Shown: positions 1 through 9,211 of the stretch, piece by piece
Layout: each line of letters begins with the position of its first letter
Position numbering within the stretch: the stretch's first letter is position 1
From: VRUE01 sp963730315
Lineage (GTDB): Bacteria; Actinomycetota; Thermoleophilia; Solirubrobacterales; 70-9
DNA length: 64,000 nucleotides
NCBI GenBank assembly: GCA_963730315.1
Contig: CAVSRD010000012.1
Span: forward strand, 313,384 to 377,383
Reading direction: 5' to 3'
Notes under the pieces: model-generated
What the model saw: the letters and a program-made list of their open reading frames with translations, nothing else
Told to the model about the DNA's origin: nothing
Databases searched by the model: none
Program-made: the position numbers and the translations under genes

Positions 1-58
1 CATCATGGATCGTCATGTCGGGCCGAAGCGCTGAGCCCCGATTACACTGCGCCACGGG

Positions 59-905
59 ATGAGGATCCACCACCTCAGCTGCGGGTCGCTGTGCCCCCAT
101 GGGGCGCGCCTGATCAACGGCGAGGGCGGCCTGCTGGCGCCGGCGGAGATCGTCTGCCACTGCCTGCTGATCGAGGCCGGCGACGAGCTCGTCCTGGTCG
201 ACACCGGGTTCGGCGTCGACGACGCCCGCAATCCGCGCCAGCTCGGCCTCGCCTTCCGCGCCCTGCTGCGGCCGCGGCCGAAGGTCGAGACGACCGCGCT
301 CAAGCAGGTCGAGGCGCTCGGCTTCTCGGCGAGCGACGTGCGCCACATCGTCGCCACCCACCTCGACGTCGATCACGCCGGCGGCCTGCCCGACTTCCCC
401 GACGCCGAGGTCCACGTCCTCGCGCCGGAGCTGGAGGCCGCGCTACACCCGAAGCTGCGCGAGCGCACCCGCTACGTCGGCGGCGTCCACTGGAGGCACA
501 GCCCGAACTGGGTCAGGCACGAGGGTGGCGGCGAGTCCTGGTTCGGCTTCGAGGGAGTGCGGATCCTGCCGGGGATCGACGCCGAGCTGCTGCTGATCCC
601 ATTGGTCGGCCACAGCCGCGGCCACACGGCGGTCGCCGTCAACGAGCGGCGACGGCTGGCTGCTGCACTGCGGCGACGCCTATTTCCATCGCGGCGAGGT
701 CGCCACGCCCGCCGAGTGCCCTCCCCTCCTCCGCTTCTTCCAGACGATGATGGCCGCCGACAACAAGGCGCGCCGCGGCAACCGCGAGCGGCTGCGCGAG
801 CTGGCCGCCCGCCACGGCGACGAGGTCGACCTCTTCTGCGCCCACGATCCGCACGATCTGGAGCGGGCTCGGGACAGGGCCGGCGCCGCCGCGCCGTCCG
901 GGTGA
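59..905 (+). pseudogene. MBL-fold metallo-hydrolase, interrupted by a +1 frameshift
   Basis: Metallo-beta-lactamase-fold hydrolase, probably a lactonase- or esterase-like zinc enzyme acting on a small ester or thioester; substrate unknown. The first frame (from ATG 59) carries the metal motif THLDVDHAGG near residue 101 and the downstream VGHSRGHT histidine. The conserved continuation (GDGWLLHCGDAYF with its metal-binding Asp, then a C-terminal AHDPHD) is in a different frame and ends at TGA 903-905. The two frames join at about 641-650 and differ by one extra base. Repaired, the protein would be about 281 residues, a normal family length. The stop overlaps the GTG start of acetoacetyl-CoA synthetase, so the two are coupled. 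This is either a real lesion or a sequencing error. Confidence 0.8.
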
Positions 906-2885
906 GCCCCCAGGCGGCGGAGAAGCTCTGGGAGCCGCTGGCCGCGCTGGTCGAGGGCGCCCGGATGACCGAGTTCATGCGCTGGCTGGCGGCCGAGCGC
1001 GGCCTGCGCTTCGACGGCTACCACGAGCTGTGGCGCTGGTCGGTGGACGACCTCGAAGGGCTTCTGGTCGGCGATCTGGGAGTTCTTCGACGTGCAGGCG
1101 GACGGCGACTACGAGCGGGTGCTGGGCAGCCGCGAGATGCCCGGCGCCGAGTGGTTCGCCGGCACCCGGCTCAACTACGCCGAGCACGCCTTCGCGGGCA
1201 AGGACGACGCCGAGACCGCGATCCTGCACGCCTCCGAGCTGCGCGACCTGGACGAGCTGAGCTGGGGCGAGCTGCGCTCCCGGGTCGCCGCCCTCGCCGC
1301 GGCGCTGCGCGAGCTCGGGGTCGAGCGCGGCGATCGGGTCGTCGCCTACCTGCCGAACGTCCCCGAGGCGATCGTCGCCTTTCTCGCCGCCGCCTCGATC
1401 GGCGCGATCTGGTCGAGCTGCTCGCCCGACTTCGGGCCGGCCAGCGTGATCGACCGCTTCGCCCAGATCGAGCCAAAGGTCCTCTTCGCGGTCGACGGCT
1501 ACCGCTACGGCGGCAGGGACTTCGACCGCCGCGAGGTGCTCGCCGAGCTGCAGGCGGCGATGCCGAGCCTGGAGCGCACCGTCGTCGTCCCCTACCTCGA
1601 CCCCGAGCCCGACCTCTCCCCCCTGCGCGACGGGGCGCGCTGGGACGAGCTGCTCGCCGCCGGCGAGGGCGCCGAGCCGCGCTTCGAGCGGGTCCCCTTC
1701 GACCACCCCCTCTGGGTGCTCTACTCCTCCGGGACCACCGGGCTGCCGAAGGCGATCGTCCAGGGCCAGGGCGGCATCCTGCTCGAGCACCTGAAGAAGC
1801 TCCACCTGCACGTCGACGCCCACCCCGGCGACCGCCTCTTCTGGTTCACGACGACCGGCTGGATGATGTGGAACTTCCTCGTCTCCGGCCTCCTGACGCG
1901 GGCCGCGATCGTCCTCTACGACGGCAACCCCGGCCACCCCGACATGGACGTGCTCTGGGACCTCGCCGAGCGGGCGGGGATCACGATGTTCGGCACCAGC
2001 GCCTCCTACATCGCCGCCTGCATGAAGGCGGGGGTCGAGCCGGCCGCCGGCCGCGACCTGAGCCGCCTCGGAGCGGTCGGCTCGACCGGCTCGCCGCTCT
2101 CACCCGAGGGCTTCGACTGGATCTACGAGCAGCTCGGCACCGACACCTGGCTGTTCTCGACCAGCGGCGGCACCGACCTCTGCACCGCCTTCGTCGGCGG
2201 CACGCCGCTGCTGCCCGTCTACCGCGGCGAGCTGCAGGCGCGGGCGCTGGGCGCCGCGATCGAGGCCTGGGACGAGGACGGCAACTCGGTGATCGACCAG
2301 GTCGGCGAGCTGGTCGTCACCGAGCCGATGCCCTCGATGCCGGTCTTCTTCTGGGGCGACCCCGACGGCAGCCGCTACCGGGCCAGCTACTTCGAGCACT
2401 ACCCGGGCGTCTGGCGCCACGGCGACTGGATCGAGATCACCTCGCGCGGCACGGCGGTGATCTACGGCCGCTCCGACTCGACGATCAACCGCTCCGGCAT
2501 CCGCATGGGGACGAGCGAGATCTACCGCGCGGTGCTCGGCCTCGACGACATCCTCGACGCGCTGGTCGTCGACGTCCCCCGCCCCGGCACCGAGGGCTGG
2601 ATGCCGCTCTTCGTCGTCCTGCGCGAGGACGCCGAGCTGGACGACGAGCTGCGCCGCGAGATCGCCCGCCGCGTCCGCGAGCAGTGCTCGCCGCGCCACG
2701 TCCCCGACGAGGTCTTCGCGATCGCCGAGGTGCCGCGCACGCTGAGCGGCAAGGCGCTCGAGGTGCCGGTCAAGCGGATCCTCTCCGGCACCCCGCCCGA
2801 GCGCGCCGCCAGCCGCGACTCGCTCGCCAACCCGGCGGCACTCGACTGGTTCGTCGAGCTGGCCGGCTCGCTGGACGACCGCTAG
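902..2885 (+). CDS. Acetoacetyl-CoA synthetase (5' end frameshifted)
   Basis: Acyl-adenylate-forming enzyme that activates acetoacetate to acetoacetyl-CoA. The start is GTG 902, overlapping the upstream stop (GTGA). The first ~52 codons, including the AACS-like N-terminus (ending WRWSVDDLEG), are in one frame. At the GGG of 1058-1060 one surplus G shifts the frame, and the rest (from FWSAIWEFFDVQ) runs in frame to 2885. Motifs: the P-loop-like YSSGTTGLPKA, the AACS-typical TTTGWMMWN, and the C-terminal LSGKALEVPVKRIL carrying the adenylation lysine. The repaired length is about 660 residues, as expected for the family. An intact product could start inside the second frame (for example ATG 1092), but it would lack the N-terminal segment. 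HMG-CoA lyase at 7.4-8.3 kb is a likely acetoacetate source. Confidence 0.88.
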
Positions 2886-3619
2886 GCAGTGCGCCGGCGC
2901 AGCGTCGCCGCGCCAAGCGCGAGTGCCAGCAGCGTCACCCCGACGACGACGGCGACGTCGACGTAGCCGGTCGTCCCGAGCGCTCCGTCGACCGTCACCC
3001 TTTGCAGCGCCTCGAAGGCGTAGGTGAGTGGCAGCGCGTAGGAGACGGCTTCAAGAGCTGTGGCCATCTCGTCGCGGGGAACGAAGAGCCCGCAGAGCAG
3101 CAGCTGCGGGAAGACGAAGGCGGGCATGAACTGGACCGCCTGGAACTCGGTCCGGGCGAAGGCGCTGACGAAGAGGCCCAGCGCCATGCCCAGCACCGCG
3201 TTGCCCACCGCCAGGGCGCCCACCGCAACGGTCGAGCCGGCGACGTGCAGGTCGAGGAGGCCGAAGGCGACCAGCGAGGCGACCACCGCCTGCACGGTCG
3301 CCATCAGCGCGAAGGCGATCCCGTAGCCGAGCAGCAGGTCCAGCTTCGCCAGCGGCATGCTCATCAACCGCTCCAGCGTTCCGGTCGTGCGCTCGCGCAG
3401 CATGGTGATCGACGTGACCAGGAACATGGTGATGAAGGGAAAGAGGCCGACGAGCGGCCCGCCGATGCTCTGGAAGGCCCTCGGATCCGCCTCGAAGGCG
3501 TACTTGAGCAGGGCGAGGAGGGCCGGCGGAACGACCAGCAGCAGCGCGACCGTGCGCGGGTCGCGGCGAAGCTGCCGCAGCACCCTGACTGCGACCGCGC
3601 CGGTGACGCGGGCGCTCAT
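2882..3619 (-). CDS. ABC-2 type transporter permease
   Basis: Integral membrane subunit of an ABC exporter, 245 residues. It has about six hydrophobic segments: one near residues 19-38, then others across 57-75, 101-125, 135-160 and 165-180, and a last one at about 215-240. The cytoplasmic LRERTTGTLERLMSMP motif, characteristic of ABC-2 permeases (drug, antibiotic or polysaccharide export), lies near residue 80. Its ATG overlaps the stop of the ATPase gene by 4 bases, so the two form one exporter. The stop codon overlaps that of the convergent acetoacetyl-CoA synthetase gene. The substrate cannot be read from the sequence. Confidence 0.88.
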   Translation of the reverse strand: MSARVTGAVAVRVLRQLRRDPRTVALLLVVPPALLALLKYAFEADPRAFQSIGGPLVGLFPFITMFLVTSITMLRERTTGTLERLMSMPLAKLDLLLGYGIAFALMATVQAVVASLVAFGLLDLHVAGSTVAVGALAVGNAVLGMALGLFVSAFARTEFQAVQFMPAFVFPQLLLCGLFVPRDEMATALEAVSYALPLTYAFEALQRVTVDGALGTTGYVDVAVVVGVTLLALALGAATLRRRTA

Positions 3620-4338
3620 CCCCCCTCCCCCTCCGCCTCGATCAGCGCCAGAAAGGCGTCGTCGAGCCGCTGCTCGCCGGTCCGCGCCCGCAGCCCGGCC
3701 GGGGTCTCGGTCGCCAGCAGCCGCCCCTCGCGCATCAGGAGCAGCTCGTCGCAGTGCTCGGCCTCGTCCATCACGTGGCTGGAGACGAGCAGCGTCGCGC
3801 CCGCCGCCGCCAGGCGCCCGAACGTCTGCCAGAGCTCGCCGCGCAGGACGGGGTCGAGGCCGACGGTCGGCTCGTCGAGGACCAGCAGCTCCGGGTCCCC
3901 CAGCAGCGCGGTGGCGAGCGACACGCGGGAGCGCTGCCCGCCCGAGAGGCTGCCGACCGTTTGGTCGACGTGCTCGCCCAGGGAGACGGTGTCGATCGCC
4001 GCCTCGACCTTCTGCGCGGCGGCGCCGAGCACCTTGGCGAAGAACTCGAGGTTCTCGCGGACGCTGAGGTCGCCGTACACCGAGGGGGCCTGGGTGACGT
4101 AGGCGACCCGCCGACGCAGCTCGGGCGACCCGGCCGGAGCGCCCAGCACCTCGACCCGCCCGGCCTCGACCACCTGCACGCCGACGATCGCCCGCATCAG
4201 CGTCGTCTTGCCGCAGCCGCTGGGGCCGAGCAGCCCGGTCACCCTGCCGCTCTCCACGCCGAAGGAGAGGTCGGGCAGGACCGGCCGCCCGCCGCGCCGC
4301 ACCCGCAGCCCGTTGACCGATACTGCCCGGGCGCCCAC
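3616..4338 (-). CDS. ABC transporter ATP-binding protein
   Basis: Nucleotide-binding subunit, 240 residues, energising the ABC-2 permease encoded immediately downstream. Walker A GPSGCGKTT is at residues 38-46, the signature LSGGQ at 131-135, Walker B LLVLDEP at 151-157, and the switch histidine in SSHVMDEAE near 185. This architecture is typical of the DrrA/CcmA-like exporter ATPases. It starts 2 bases after the stop of the acyl-CoA carboxylase gene, so all three are probably co-transcribed, although no functional link is evident. Confidence 0.92.
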   Translation of the reverse strand: MGARAVSVNGLRVRRGGRPVLPDLSFGVESGRVTGLLGPSGCGKTTLMRAIVGVQVVEAGRVEVLGAPAGSPELRRRVAYVTQAPSVYGDLSVRENLEFFAKVLGAAAQKVEAAIDTVSLGEHVDQTVGSLSGGQRSRVSLATALLGDPELLVLDEPTVGLDPVLRGELWQTFGRLAAAGATLLVSSHVMDEAEHCDELLLMREGRLLATETPAGLRARTGEQRLDDAFLALIEAEGEGG

Positions 4339-4340
4339 GC

Positions 4341-5861
4341 TCAGGCCGGCGTAACCGGGTTGCGCCGCGCCGCGAAGGAGCGCTCCTTGCCCGCGGTGGC
4401 GGCGAAGCGGCGGATCAGCTCGGCCCGCAGCTCCCCGGGCTCGATCACCGCGTCGACGACCAGCTCCGAGGCGAGGTGGAGGATGTCGATGTCGGCGGCG
4501 TACTCCTCACGTTTTCGGGCGACGAACTCGGCTCGCTCCGCCTCGCCGTCGATCGCCTGGATCTGGTTGTAGAAGACGGCGTTGATCGCCGCCTCCGGCC
4601 CCATCACGGCGATCGAGGCGCTGGGCAGGGCGATGCAGCAGTCGGGCTCGAAAGCCGGCCCGGCCATCGCGTAGAGGCCTGCCCCGTAGGCCTTGCGGAC
4701 GATCACCGAGAGCTTCGGCACGGTCGCTTCGGAGACCGCGCTGATCATCTTCGCCCCGTGGCGGATGATCCCCTGGCGCTCCACCGCGGTGCCGATCATG
4801 AAGCCCGGCACGTCGGCGAGGAAGAGCAGCGGCAGGTTGAACGCGTTGCAGGTCTGGATGAAGCGGGCCGCCTTGTCGGCGGAGTCGACGAACAGCACGC
4901 CGCCCTTCTGGCGCGGCTGGTTGGCGACGATCCCGACCGCCCGCCCGTCGAGCCGCCCGTAGCCGACGATCAGCTCCTTCGCCCAGCGCTTCTGCACCTC
5001 GAGGAAGCTGTCGGCGTCGAGTAGGACGTCGAGCACCTCGCGCATGTCGAACGGCTGGTTCTCGTCGTCGGGGACGATCGCCTCGATCGCCGCCTCTGAG
5101 GCGGGCGCCGCCGGCTCGGCGGCCGGCGGCTCCTCCCGCCAGCTGCCGGGCATGAACGAGAGGTAGCGCTTCGCGACGTCGATCGCCTCCCCGTCGCTCT
5201 TTACCAGGAAGTGACCGCAGCCGGAGACCCCGGTGTGCATCTTCGCCCCGCCCATCTCCTCCAGCGTCACCTTCTCGCCGATCACCATCTCCGCCATCCG
5301 CGGCGACCCCAGGTACATCGAGGCGTTGCCCTCGCGCATGATCACCACGTCGCAGAAGGCGGGGATGTAGGCGCCGCCGGCGGCGCTCGGCCCGAACAGC
5401 AGGCAGACCTGCGGCACCTGACCGGAGAGCCGCACCTCGTTGTGGAAGATCCGCCCCGCTCCGCGCCGCCCCGGGAACATCTGCACCTGGTCGGTGATCC
5501 GCGCCCCGGCCGAGTCGACCAGGTAGATCATCGGCACCCGAAGCGACAGCGCCCGCTCCTGAACGCGGAGGATCTTCTCCACCGTCTTCGGCCCCCAGGA
5601 GCCGGCCTTGACGGTCGGGTCGTTGGCCATCAGGGCGACGCGGCGGCCGTCCATCGTCGCCAGGCCGGTGACGACGCCGTCGGCCCCGAGGCCCTCCTGC
5701 TCCCAGTTCGCGAGCAGGCCCTCCTCGGCGAACGAGCCGGGGTCGACCAGGCGCGCGACCCGCTCGCGCACCGGCAGCTTGCCCTGCTCCGCGGTCTTCT
5801 CGTGGTGGCGCTGCGGACCGCCGGCCAGGGCGGCCTCGAGGGCGGGTCGGATATCGGTCAC
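4341..5861 (-). CDS. Acyl-CoA carboxylase carboxyltransferase (beta) subunit
   Basis: Carboxyltransferase half of a biotin-dependent acyl-CoA carboxylase (propionyl-, acetyl- or methylcrotonyl-CoA type). It transfers CO2 from carboxybiotin to the acyl-CoA. Both crotonase-like carboxyltransferase domains are visible: an N-terminal half with FGPSAAGGAYIPAFCD and a C-terminal half with ADVPGFMIGTAVERQG, AYGAGLYAMAGPAFEPD and IAVMGPEAAINAVF. The GTG at 5861 gives 506 residues and avoids overlap with the upstream gene; an in-frame start at 5933 would overlap that gene by about 44 bases. No biotin carboxylase or biotin carrier gene lies in the window, so the alpha partner must be elsewhere. Proximity to HMG-CoA lyase and acetoacetyl-CoA synthetase makes methylcrotonyl-CoA (leucine degradation) a reasonable substrate; propionyl-CoA is the alternative. 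Confidence 0.88.
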   Translation of the reverse strand: MTDIRPALEAALAGGPQRHHEKTAEQGKLPVRERVARLVDPGSFAEEGLLANWEQEGLGADGVVTGLATMDGRRVALMANDPTVKAGSWGPKTVEKILRVQERALSLRVPMIYLVDSAGARITDQVQMFPGRRGAGRIFHNEVRLSGQVPQVCLLFGPSAAGGAYIPAFCDVVIMREGNASMYLGSPRMAEMVIGEKVTLEEMGGAKMHTGVSGCGHFLVKSDGEAIDVAKRYLSFMPGSWREEPPAAEPAAPASEAAIEAIVPDDENQPFDMREVLDVLLDADSFLEVQKRWAKELIVGYGRLDGRAVGIVANQPRQKGGVLFVDSADKAARFIQTCNAFNLPLLFLADVPGFMIGTAVERQGIIRHGAKMISAVSEATVPKLSVIVRKAYGAGLYAMAGPAFEPDCCIALPSASIAVMGPEAAINAVFYNQIQAIDGEAERAEFVARKREEYAADIDILHLASELVVDAVIEPGELRAELIRRFAATAGKERSFAARRNPVTPA

Positions 5862-5889
5862 GGCGAGGCGGAGCCTAGACGGTGAGCGC

Positions 5890-6267
5890 CTAGCCGGAGG
5901 GCACGCCCAGACGCCGGCCCATCTCCTCGACAAGCGCGTTGAGGGCGCTAAGCGGGCGGATCATCACCATCATCTCGGCGACCAAACCGTCCTCCCCGAA
6001 GCGCAGGACGTCGACCCCGTTCAGCTCGCGGTCGCCGACCCGCGCCTCGAAGATCAGCACCGCTGTGTCGCCGGTCTCCACCTGGTCGAGGTAGCGGAAG
6101 TCCTCGAAGGTCTCGATCACCGCGCCGAGCAGGAGCTTCAGCGCCTCGAGGCCGCTGTATGGCTTGAACACCGCCGGGCTGCGGAAGACGACGTCCTCGG
6201 AGAACAGCTCCTCGACCTTCGAGAAGTCCTTCGACTCGGCGGCGCGGCGGAACGCATCGCTCTTCAC
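5890..6267 (-). CDS. SnoaL-like / NTF2-like family protein
   Basis: Small 125-residue protein with the alpha+beta-barrel pattern of the SnoaL/NTF2 superfamily: an N-terminal amphipathic helix (FRRAAESKDFSKVEELF), then DVVFRSPA, the helix around YSGLEALKLLL, and strands ending in NGVDVLRFGEDGLVAEMMVMIRP. Members are ester- or polyketide-cyclising enzymes, isomerases or ligand-binding proteins; no substrate can be assigned. The GTG at 6267 is chosen because it begins where the fold begins. It has GGAGG close by and a TAGGCT hexamer 7 bases upstream, which overlaps the stop of the M28 peptidase gene. Confidence 0.78.
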   Translation of the reverse strand: MKSDAFRRAAESKDFSKVEELFSEDVVFRSPAVFKPYSGLEALKLLLGAVIETFEDFRYLDQVETGDTAVLIFEARVGDRELNGVDVLRFGEDGLVAEMMVMIRPLSALNALVEEMGRRLGVPSG

Positions 6268-6277
6268 CCCTCCGAGC

Positions 6278-7369
6278 CTACCTCCCCGGTGCCACCCGGT
6301 GGGCCCAGGCCTCGCCGATCCCGGCCGCGAGTCGCAGGCAGTGCTCGACCGAATCCCAGTCGACCCGGTCTGGGGTGTCGGTCGGCAGGTGGTAGTTGGT
6401 GAACAGCCCGTCGCGCATCGAGAGGAGCGAGATCGACGGCAGGCCGGCGAGCAGGGCGAGCGCCGGGTCGGTCCAGCCGCTGACCCGCCTGCGCTGCGGC
6501 GGCTCCAGCCCGGCGCGGGCCGCGCCCGCATCAGCCCAGGCGAGGTCGGCGCCGCGGTAGCGGACCGGGCGCGGCGGGCCCTCCGCCGCTGCGACGACCG
6601 GAGCGCCGGCGCCGAGCGTGTCGAGACCCAGCACCAGGGTCCGCAGCGGGTCGAGCCGGGCGGACTCGGCGCCCAGCCAGGCGGCCATCCCGCCCATCCC
6701 GGACTCCTCGCAGCCGGGGAACAGCGCGACCACCTCGCAGCCTGGAAGCGGGTCGCGCACCCAGCGCTCGAGCAGTGCAAGTGCCGCCGCTACGCCGGTC
6801 GCGTTGTCGCTCGCCCCCGGCACGACCGCGCCGCGCGCGACGTCCGCCTGGAGTACGGCGAACGCGGCAAGCAGCGCCCGGCCGAGCCGCCGGGTGCGGC
6901 GCAGGGCGGCGAGCCCGAAGGCGAGCATCGGCAGGGTGGCGAACGAGCCGCCGCGCGACATGCGGACCAGCCGTGGATTCCAGATCAGGCCGGTGCGCGC
7001 GGCGTCGTGGTGGGCGACCAGCACCAGGGTGCGAAGCGGCTCGCCGCGCGCCGGGAGGCGGGCCACGACGTTCGTCCCCTTGCCGGTGGGGAGCAGCCGC
7101 CGGATCCACTGCAGGCGGCCGGAGAACTCGAGGTCGTAGGAGACGGCTGCCGCCAGCGCGGCTGGGCCGCCCAGCCCGCCGAGCGCGAAGTGGGCGGCGT
7201 GCGCCCAGGCGTAGGTCCCCTGGTAGCTGAACTCTTCGAGCCGGACGTCGGGGGCGCCCGCCTCCGTGAGCCGGCCCGCGAGCCACTCGGCGGAGGCCCG
7301 TTCGCCGGGGCTCGTCGCGCCCCGCTCGATCGCCGCAAGCGCCTCGACGTCGGCGGTCAGCGATGCCAA
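6278..7369 (-). CDS. M28-family zinc peptidase
   Basis: Di-zinc aminopeptidase-fold protein of 363 residues. Metal and catalytic residues are recognisable: LVLVAHHDAA (His121/Asp122 region), GASDNATG with the bridging Asp near 188, the catalytic EES at 221-223, and a late aspartate in LGLDTLGAG. Hydrophobic stretches at about 59-78 and 145-175 suggest membrane association. There is no clear signal peptide, so the location is uncertain. It overlaps the end of the HMG-CoA lyase gene by 13 bases and lies on the same strand. The substrate (peptide or N-acyl amino acid) is unknown. Confidence 0.82.
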   Translation of the reverse strand: MASLTADVEALAAIERGATSPGERASAEWLAGRLTEAGAPDVRLEEFSYQGTYAWAHAAHFALGGLGGPAALAAAVSYDLEFSGRLQWIRRLLPTGKGTNVVARLPARGEPLRTLVLVAHHDAARTGLIWNPRLVRMSRGGSFATLPMLAFGLAALRRTRRLGRALLAAFAVLQADVARGAVVPGASDNATGVAAALALLERWVRDPLPGCEVVALFPGCEESGMGGMAAWLGAESARLDPLRTLVLGLDTLGAGAPVVAAAEGPPRPVRYRGADLAWADAGAARAGLEPPQRRRVSGWTDPALALLAGLPSISLLSMRDGLFTNYHLPTDTPDRVDWDSVEHCLRLAAGIGEAWAHRVAPGR

Positions 7370-8274
7370 TCGACCGGCCCCGCGGTGAGCACGTGGCTGC
7401 CCAGCGGCCGCCCCAGCGCCTCCTGCGCGGCCCGCGAGGCCTCGATCAGCCGCGCCAGGTCGACCCCGGTCTCGACCCCCATCTCGTTCAGCATCGAGAC
7501 CACGTCCTCGGTCGAGACGTTGCCGGTCGCCCCCGGCGGCACCGGGCAGCCGCCCAGCTCGCCGAAGCTCGACTCGAATGAGTCGACGCCCTGCTCGAGC
7601 GCCGCCAGCACATTGGCCAGCCCCTGGCCGCGGGTGTTGTGGAAGTGGGCGGTCAGCTCGACGCCGGCGAGCCGCTCGCGCGCCGCAGCGAAGAACTCGG
7701 CCACCCCCCGCGGGTTGGCCATCCCGGTGGTGTCGCCGAAGCCGACCTCGGCGCAGCCCGCGGCGGCGAGGCGCGCGGCGATCTCGAAGACGCGCTGCGG
7801 CGGCACCTCGCCCTCGTAGGGGCAGCCGAAGGAGGTCGAGATCACCCCCTCGCAGCGCAGGCCCTCGTCGCGGGCCGTGGCCAGCGTCCGCTCCAGCCCG
7901 TCCAGCGACTCCTCGATCGATCGGTTGACGTTCTTGCGGTTGTGGGTCTCCGAGGCGGAGACGAAGACGTTGATCTCGTCGAAGCGGTCGCGCTGGCGCA
8001 GCGCCCGCTCGAGGCCGCGCTCGTTGGGGATCAGGACCGAGAAGGAGACGCCGTCGCGCCGCTGCACGCCGCCCAGCACCTCCTCCGCGTCGGCCAGCTG
8101 CGGGATCACGTCGGGCCGCACGAACGAGGTCACCTCGATCCGCCGCAGGCCGCTCGTCGAGAGCAGGTCGATCAACCGCACCTTCTCGGCAGTGGGGATC
8201 GTCTCCGGCTCGTTCTGGAAACCGTCGCGGGGCCCGACCTCGCGGATTCGCACCTCGTTCGGCAAAGCAGGCAT
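7357..8274 (-). CDS. Hydroxymethylglutaryl-CoA lyase
   Basis: TIM-barrel lyase that cleaves HMG-CoA to acetyl-CoA and acetoacetate, the last step of leucine catabolism and part of ketone-body metabolism. EVGPRDGFQNE at the N-terminus contains the metal/substrate-binding Arg-Asp pair. GFGDTTGMANP, the metal-binding HFHNTRGQ and GGCPVPPGATGN, which carries the catalytic cysteine, all follow in order. The ATG at 8274 gives 305 residues, the normal length for the family. It is preceded by TAAGCT at 7 bases spacing with no Shine-Dalgarno sequence, suggesting a leaderless mRNA. Acetoacetyl-CoA synthetase at 0.9-2.9 kb can reactivate the acetoacetate. Confidence 0.92.
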   Translation of the reverse strand: MPALPNEVRIREVGPRDGFQNEPETIPTAEKVRLIDLLSTSGLRRIEVTSFVRPDVIPQLADAEEVLGGVQRRDGVSFSVLIPNERGLERALRQRDRFDEINVFVSASETHNRKNVNRSIEESLDGLERTLATARDEGLRCEGVISTSFGCPYEGEVPPQRVFEIAARLAAAGCAEVGFGDTTGMANPRGVAEFFAAARERLAGVELTAHFHNTRGQGLANVLAALEQGVDSFESSFGELGGCPVPPGATGNVSTEDVVSMLNEMGVETGVDLARLIEASRAAQEALGRPLGSHVLTAGPVDWHR

Positions 8275-8281
8275 CGAATGC

Positions 8282-8287
8282 AGCTTA
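8282..8287 (-). promoter_or_regulatory. Predicted -10 element of HMG-CoA lyase gene
   Basis: TAAGCT on the minus strand, 7 bases before the ATG at 8274. It overlaps the stop codon of the AbiEi-DUF559 gene. It is one of a series of TANNNT hexamers at nearly fixed distance from start codons in this window. Confidence 0.5.
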
Positions 8288-9211
8288 GGACGACCAGCCT
8301 TCTTCGAGCCTCGAGGTGACCGCACGCAGCGTCTCGCGTACGTACCGCGCCTCGAAGCGGACCTGCTCGTGGGTGAACCGCAGCGGAGTCATGCCGGCGG
8401 CCGTGTGCGCCTGGTCGCGGCGACGGTCTCGAGCCTGCTGGGCAGGCGTGCGGTGGTAGCGCAGCCCATCCGTCTCGACCACCAAGCCCAGGTGCGGCCA
8501 GTAGAAGTCGACTTTGAAGCCGTTGAGGCGCTTTCCGGTCACCGGTATCGGCAAGCCGGCGGCGTCGACCAGCCGCAGGAAACGCCGCTCCAGCTCCGAG
8601 TCGGTGAGCCGGAAGGTGTGGCGGCCGAGGATCTCGCGCAGCCTTCCGACTCCACGCTGGGCCGTGAAGTCATCCAGTGACTCGGCAAGGGCCTGGGGAT
8701 CGATCAGGTCGAGCCGGTCCGCCTCGTTGACAGCCCGCTCGAGGGATCGACGATCGAGAAGTGGGGCAACATCGACGAGCGTGCGGACGATTCCGGTCAC
8801 CGGAATTCCGTCGCGCACCGCGATGTCATCCGCACGCAGGGTGCGACGGCGATGGACCCGCAAGCCAGGTGGGCGGCCGTAGGATGCCGCGTCCACGGAA
8901 ACATCGATTCGGCCGTCCGTCTCCTCGCCGAACCCCCAAAGAGCAGCAGCACTGGCGTGGCTGAGCGCTGCATCAAGGCCAACCGCCAGGACTGCGGCCA
9001 TCCAGCGGCCGCGTCGGGTGACTTCAGGCCGACCCACCGCGTAGACGCCGCGCCTCACCGGACGTAAACGTCCAGTCGAAAGCCGATGCTCGACCGCCCC
9101 CACGGTCAAGCCCAAATCCATCAGCTGTCGACGCGACACGACGCCGTGCTGTCGGCGAATCAGCGTCCAAATCGACTCGCCGTGGCTCGAGTGTGGGGTT
9201 AACCCCGCCAT
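8285..9211 (-). CDS. AbiEi-type winged-helix + DUF559 (Vsr-like nuclease fold) protein
   Basis: Protein of 308 residues with two parts. Residues ~12-60 (SIWTLIRRQHGVVSRRQLMD...RRGVYAVG) match the winged-helix N-terminus of AbiEi-family type IV antitoxins. Residues ~205-300 form a DUF559 domain with PD-(D/E)xK-like spacing: FKVDFYWPHLGLVVETDG, then H and DRRRDQA, then LRFTHEQV. DUF559 is related to very-short-patch-repair endonucleases. No partner AbiEii nucleotidyltransferase toxin is adjacent, so this is a stand-alone, composite form common in actinobacteria and of unknown function. The ATG at 9211 has no Shine-Dalgarno sequence but lies at the centre of an inverted repeat (9188-9233), which suggests autoregulation. 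Confidence 0.78.
   Translation of the reverse strand: MAGLTPHSSHGESIWTLIRRQHGVVSRRQLMDLGLTVGAVEHRLSTGRLRPVRRGVYAVGRPEVTRRGRWMAAVLAVGLDAALSHASAAALWGFGEETDGRIDVSVDAASYGRPPGLRVHRRRTLRADDIAVRDGIPVTGIVRTLVDVAPLLDRRSLERAVNEADRLDLIDPQALAESLDDFTAQRGVGRLREILGRHTFRLTDSELERRFLRLVDAAGLPIPVTGKRLNGFKVDFYWPHLGLVVETDGLRYHRTPAQQARDRRRDQAHTAAGMTPLRFTHEQVRFEARYVRETLRAVTSRLEEGWSS

Noticed and set aside
59..4102. A single 1,347-codon open frame on the plus strand
   Set aside because: It joins part of the MBL gene and the first codons of acetoacetyl-CoA synthetase with Arg-rich translation of other frames and the antisense of ABC genes. The real proteins are in different frames, as described.
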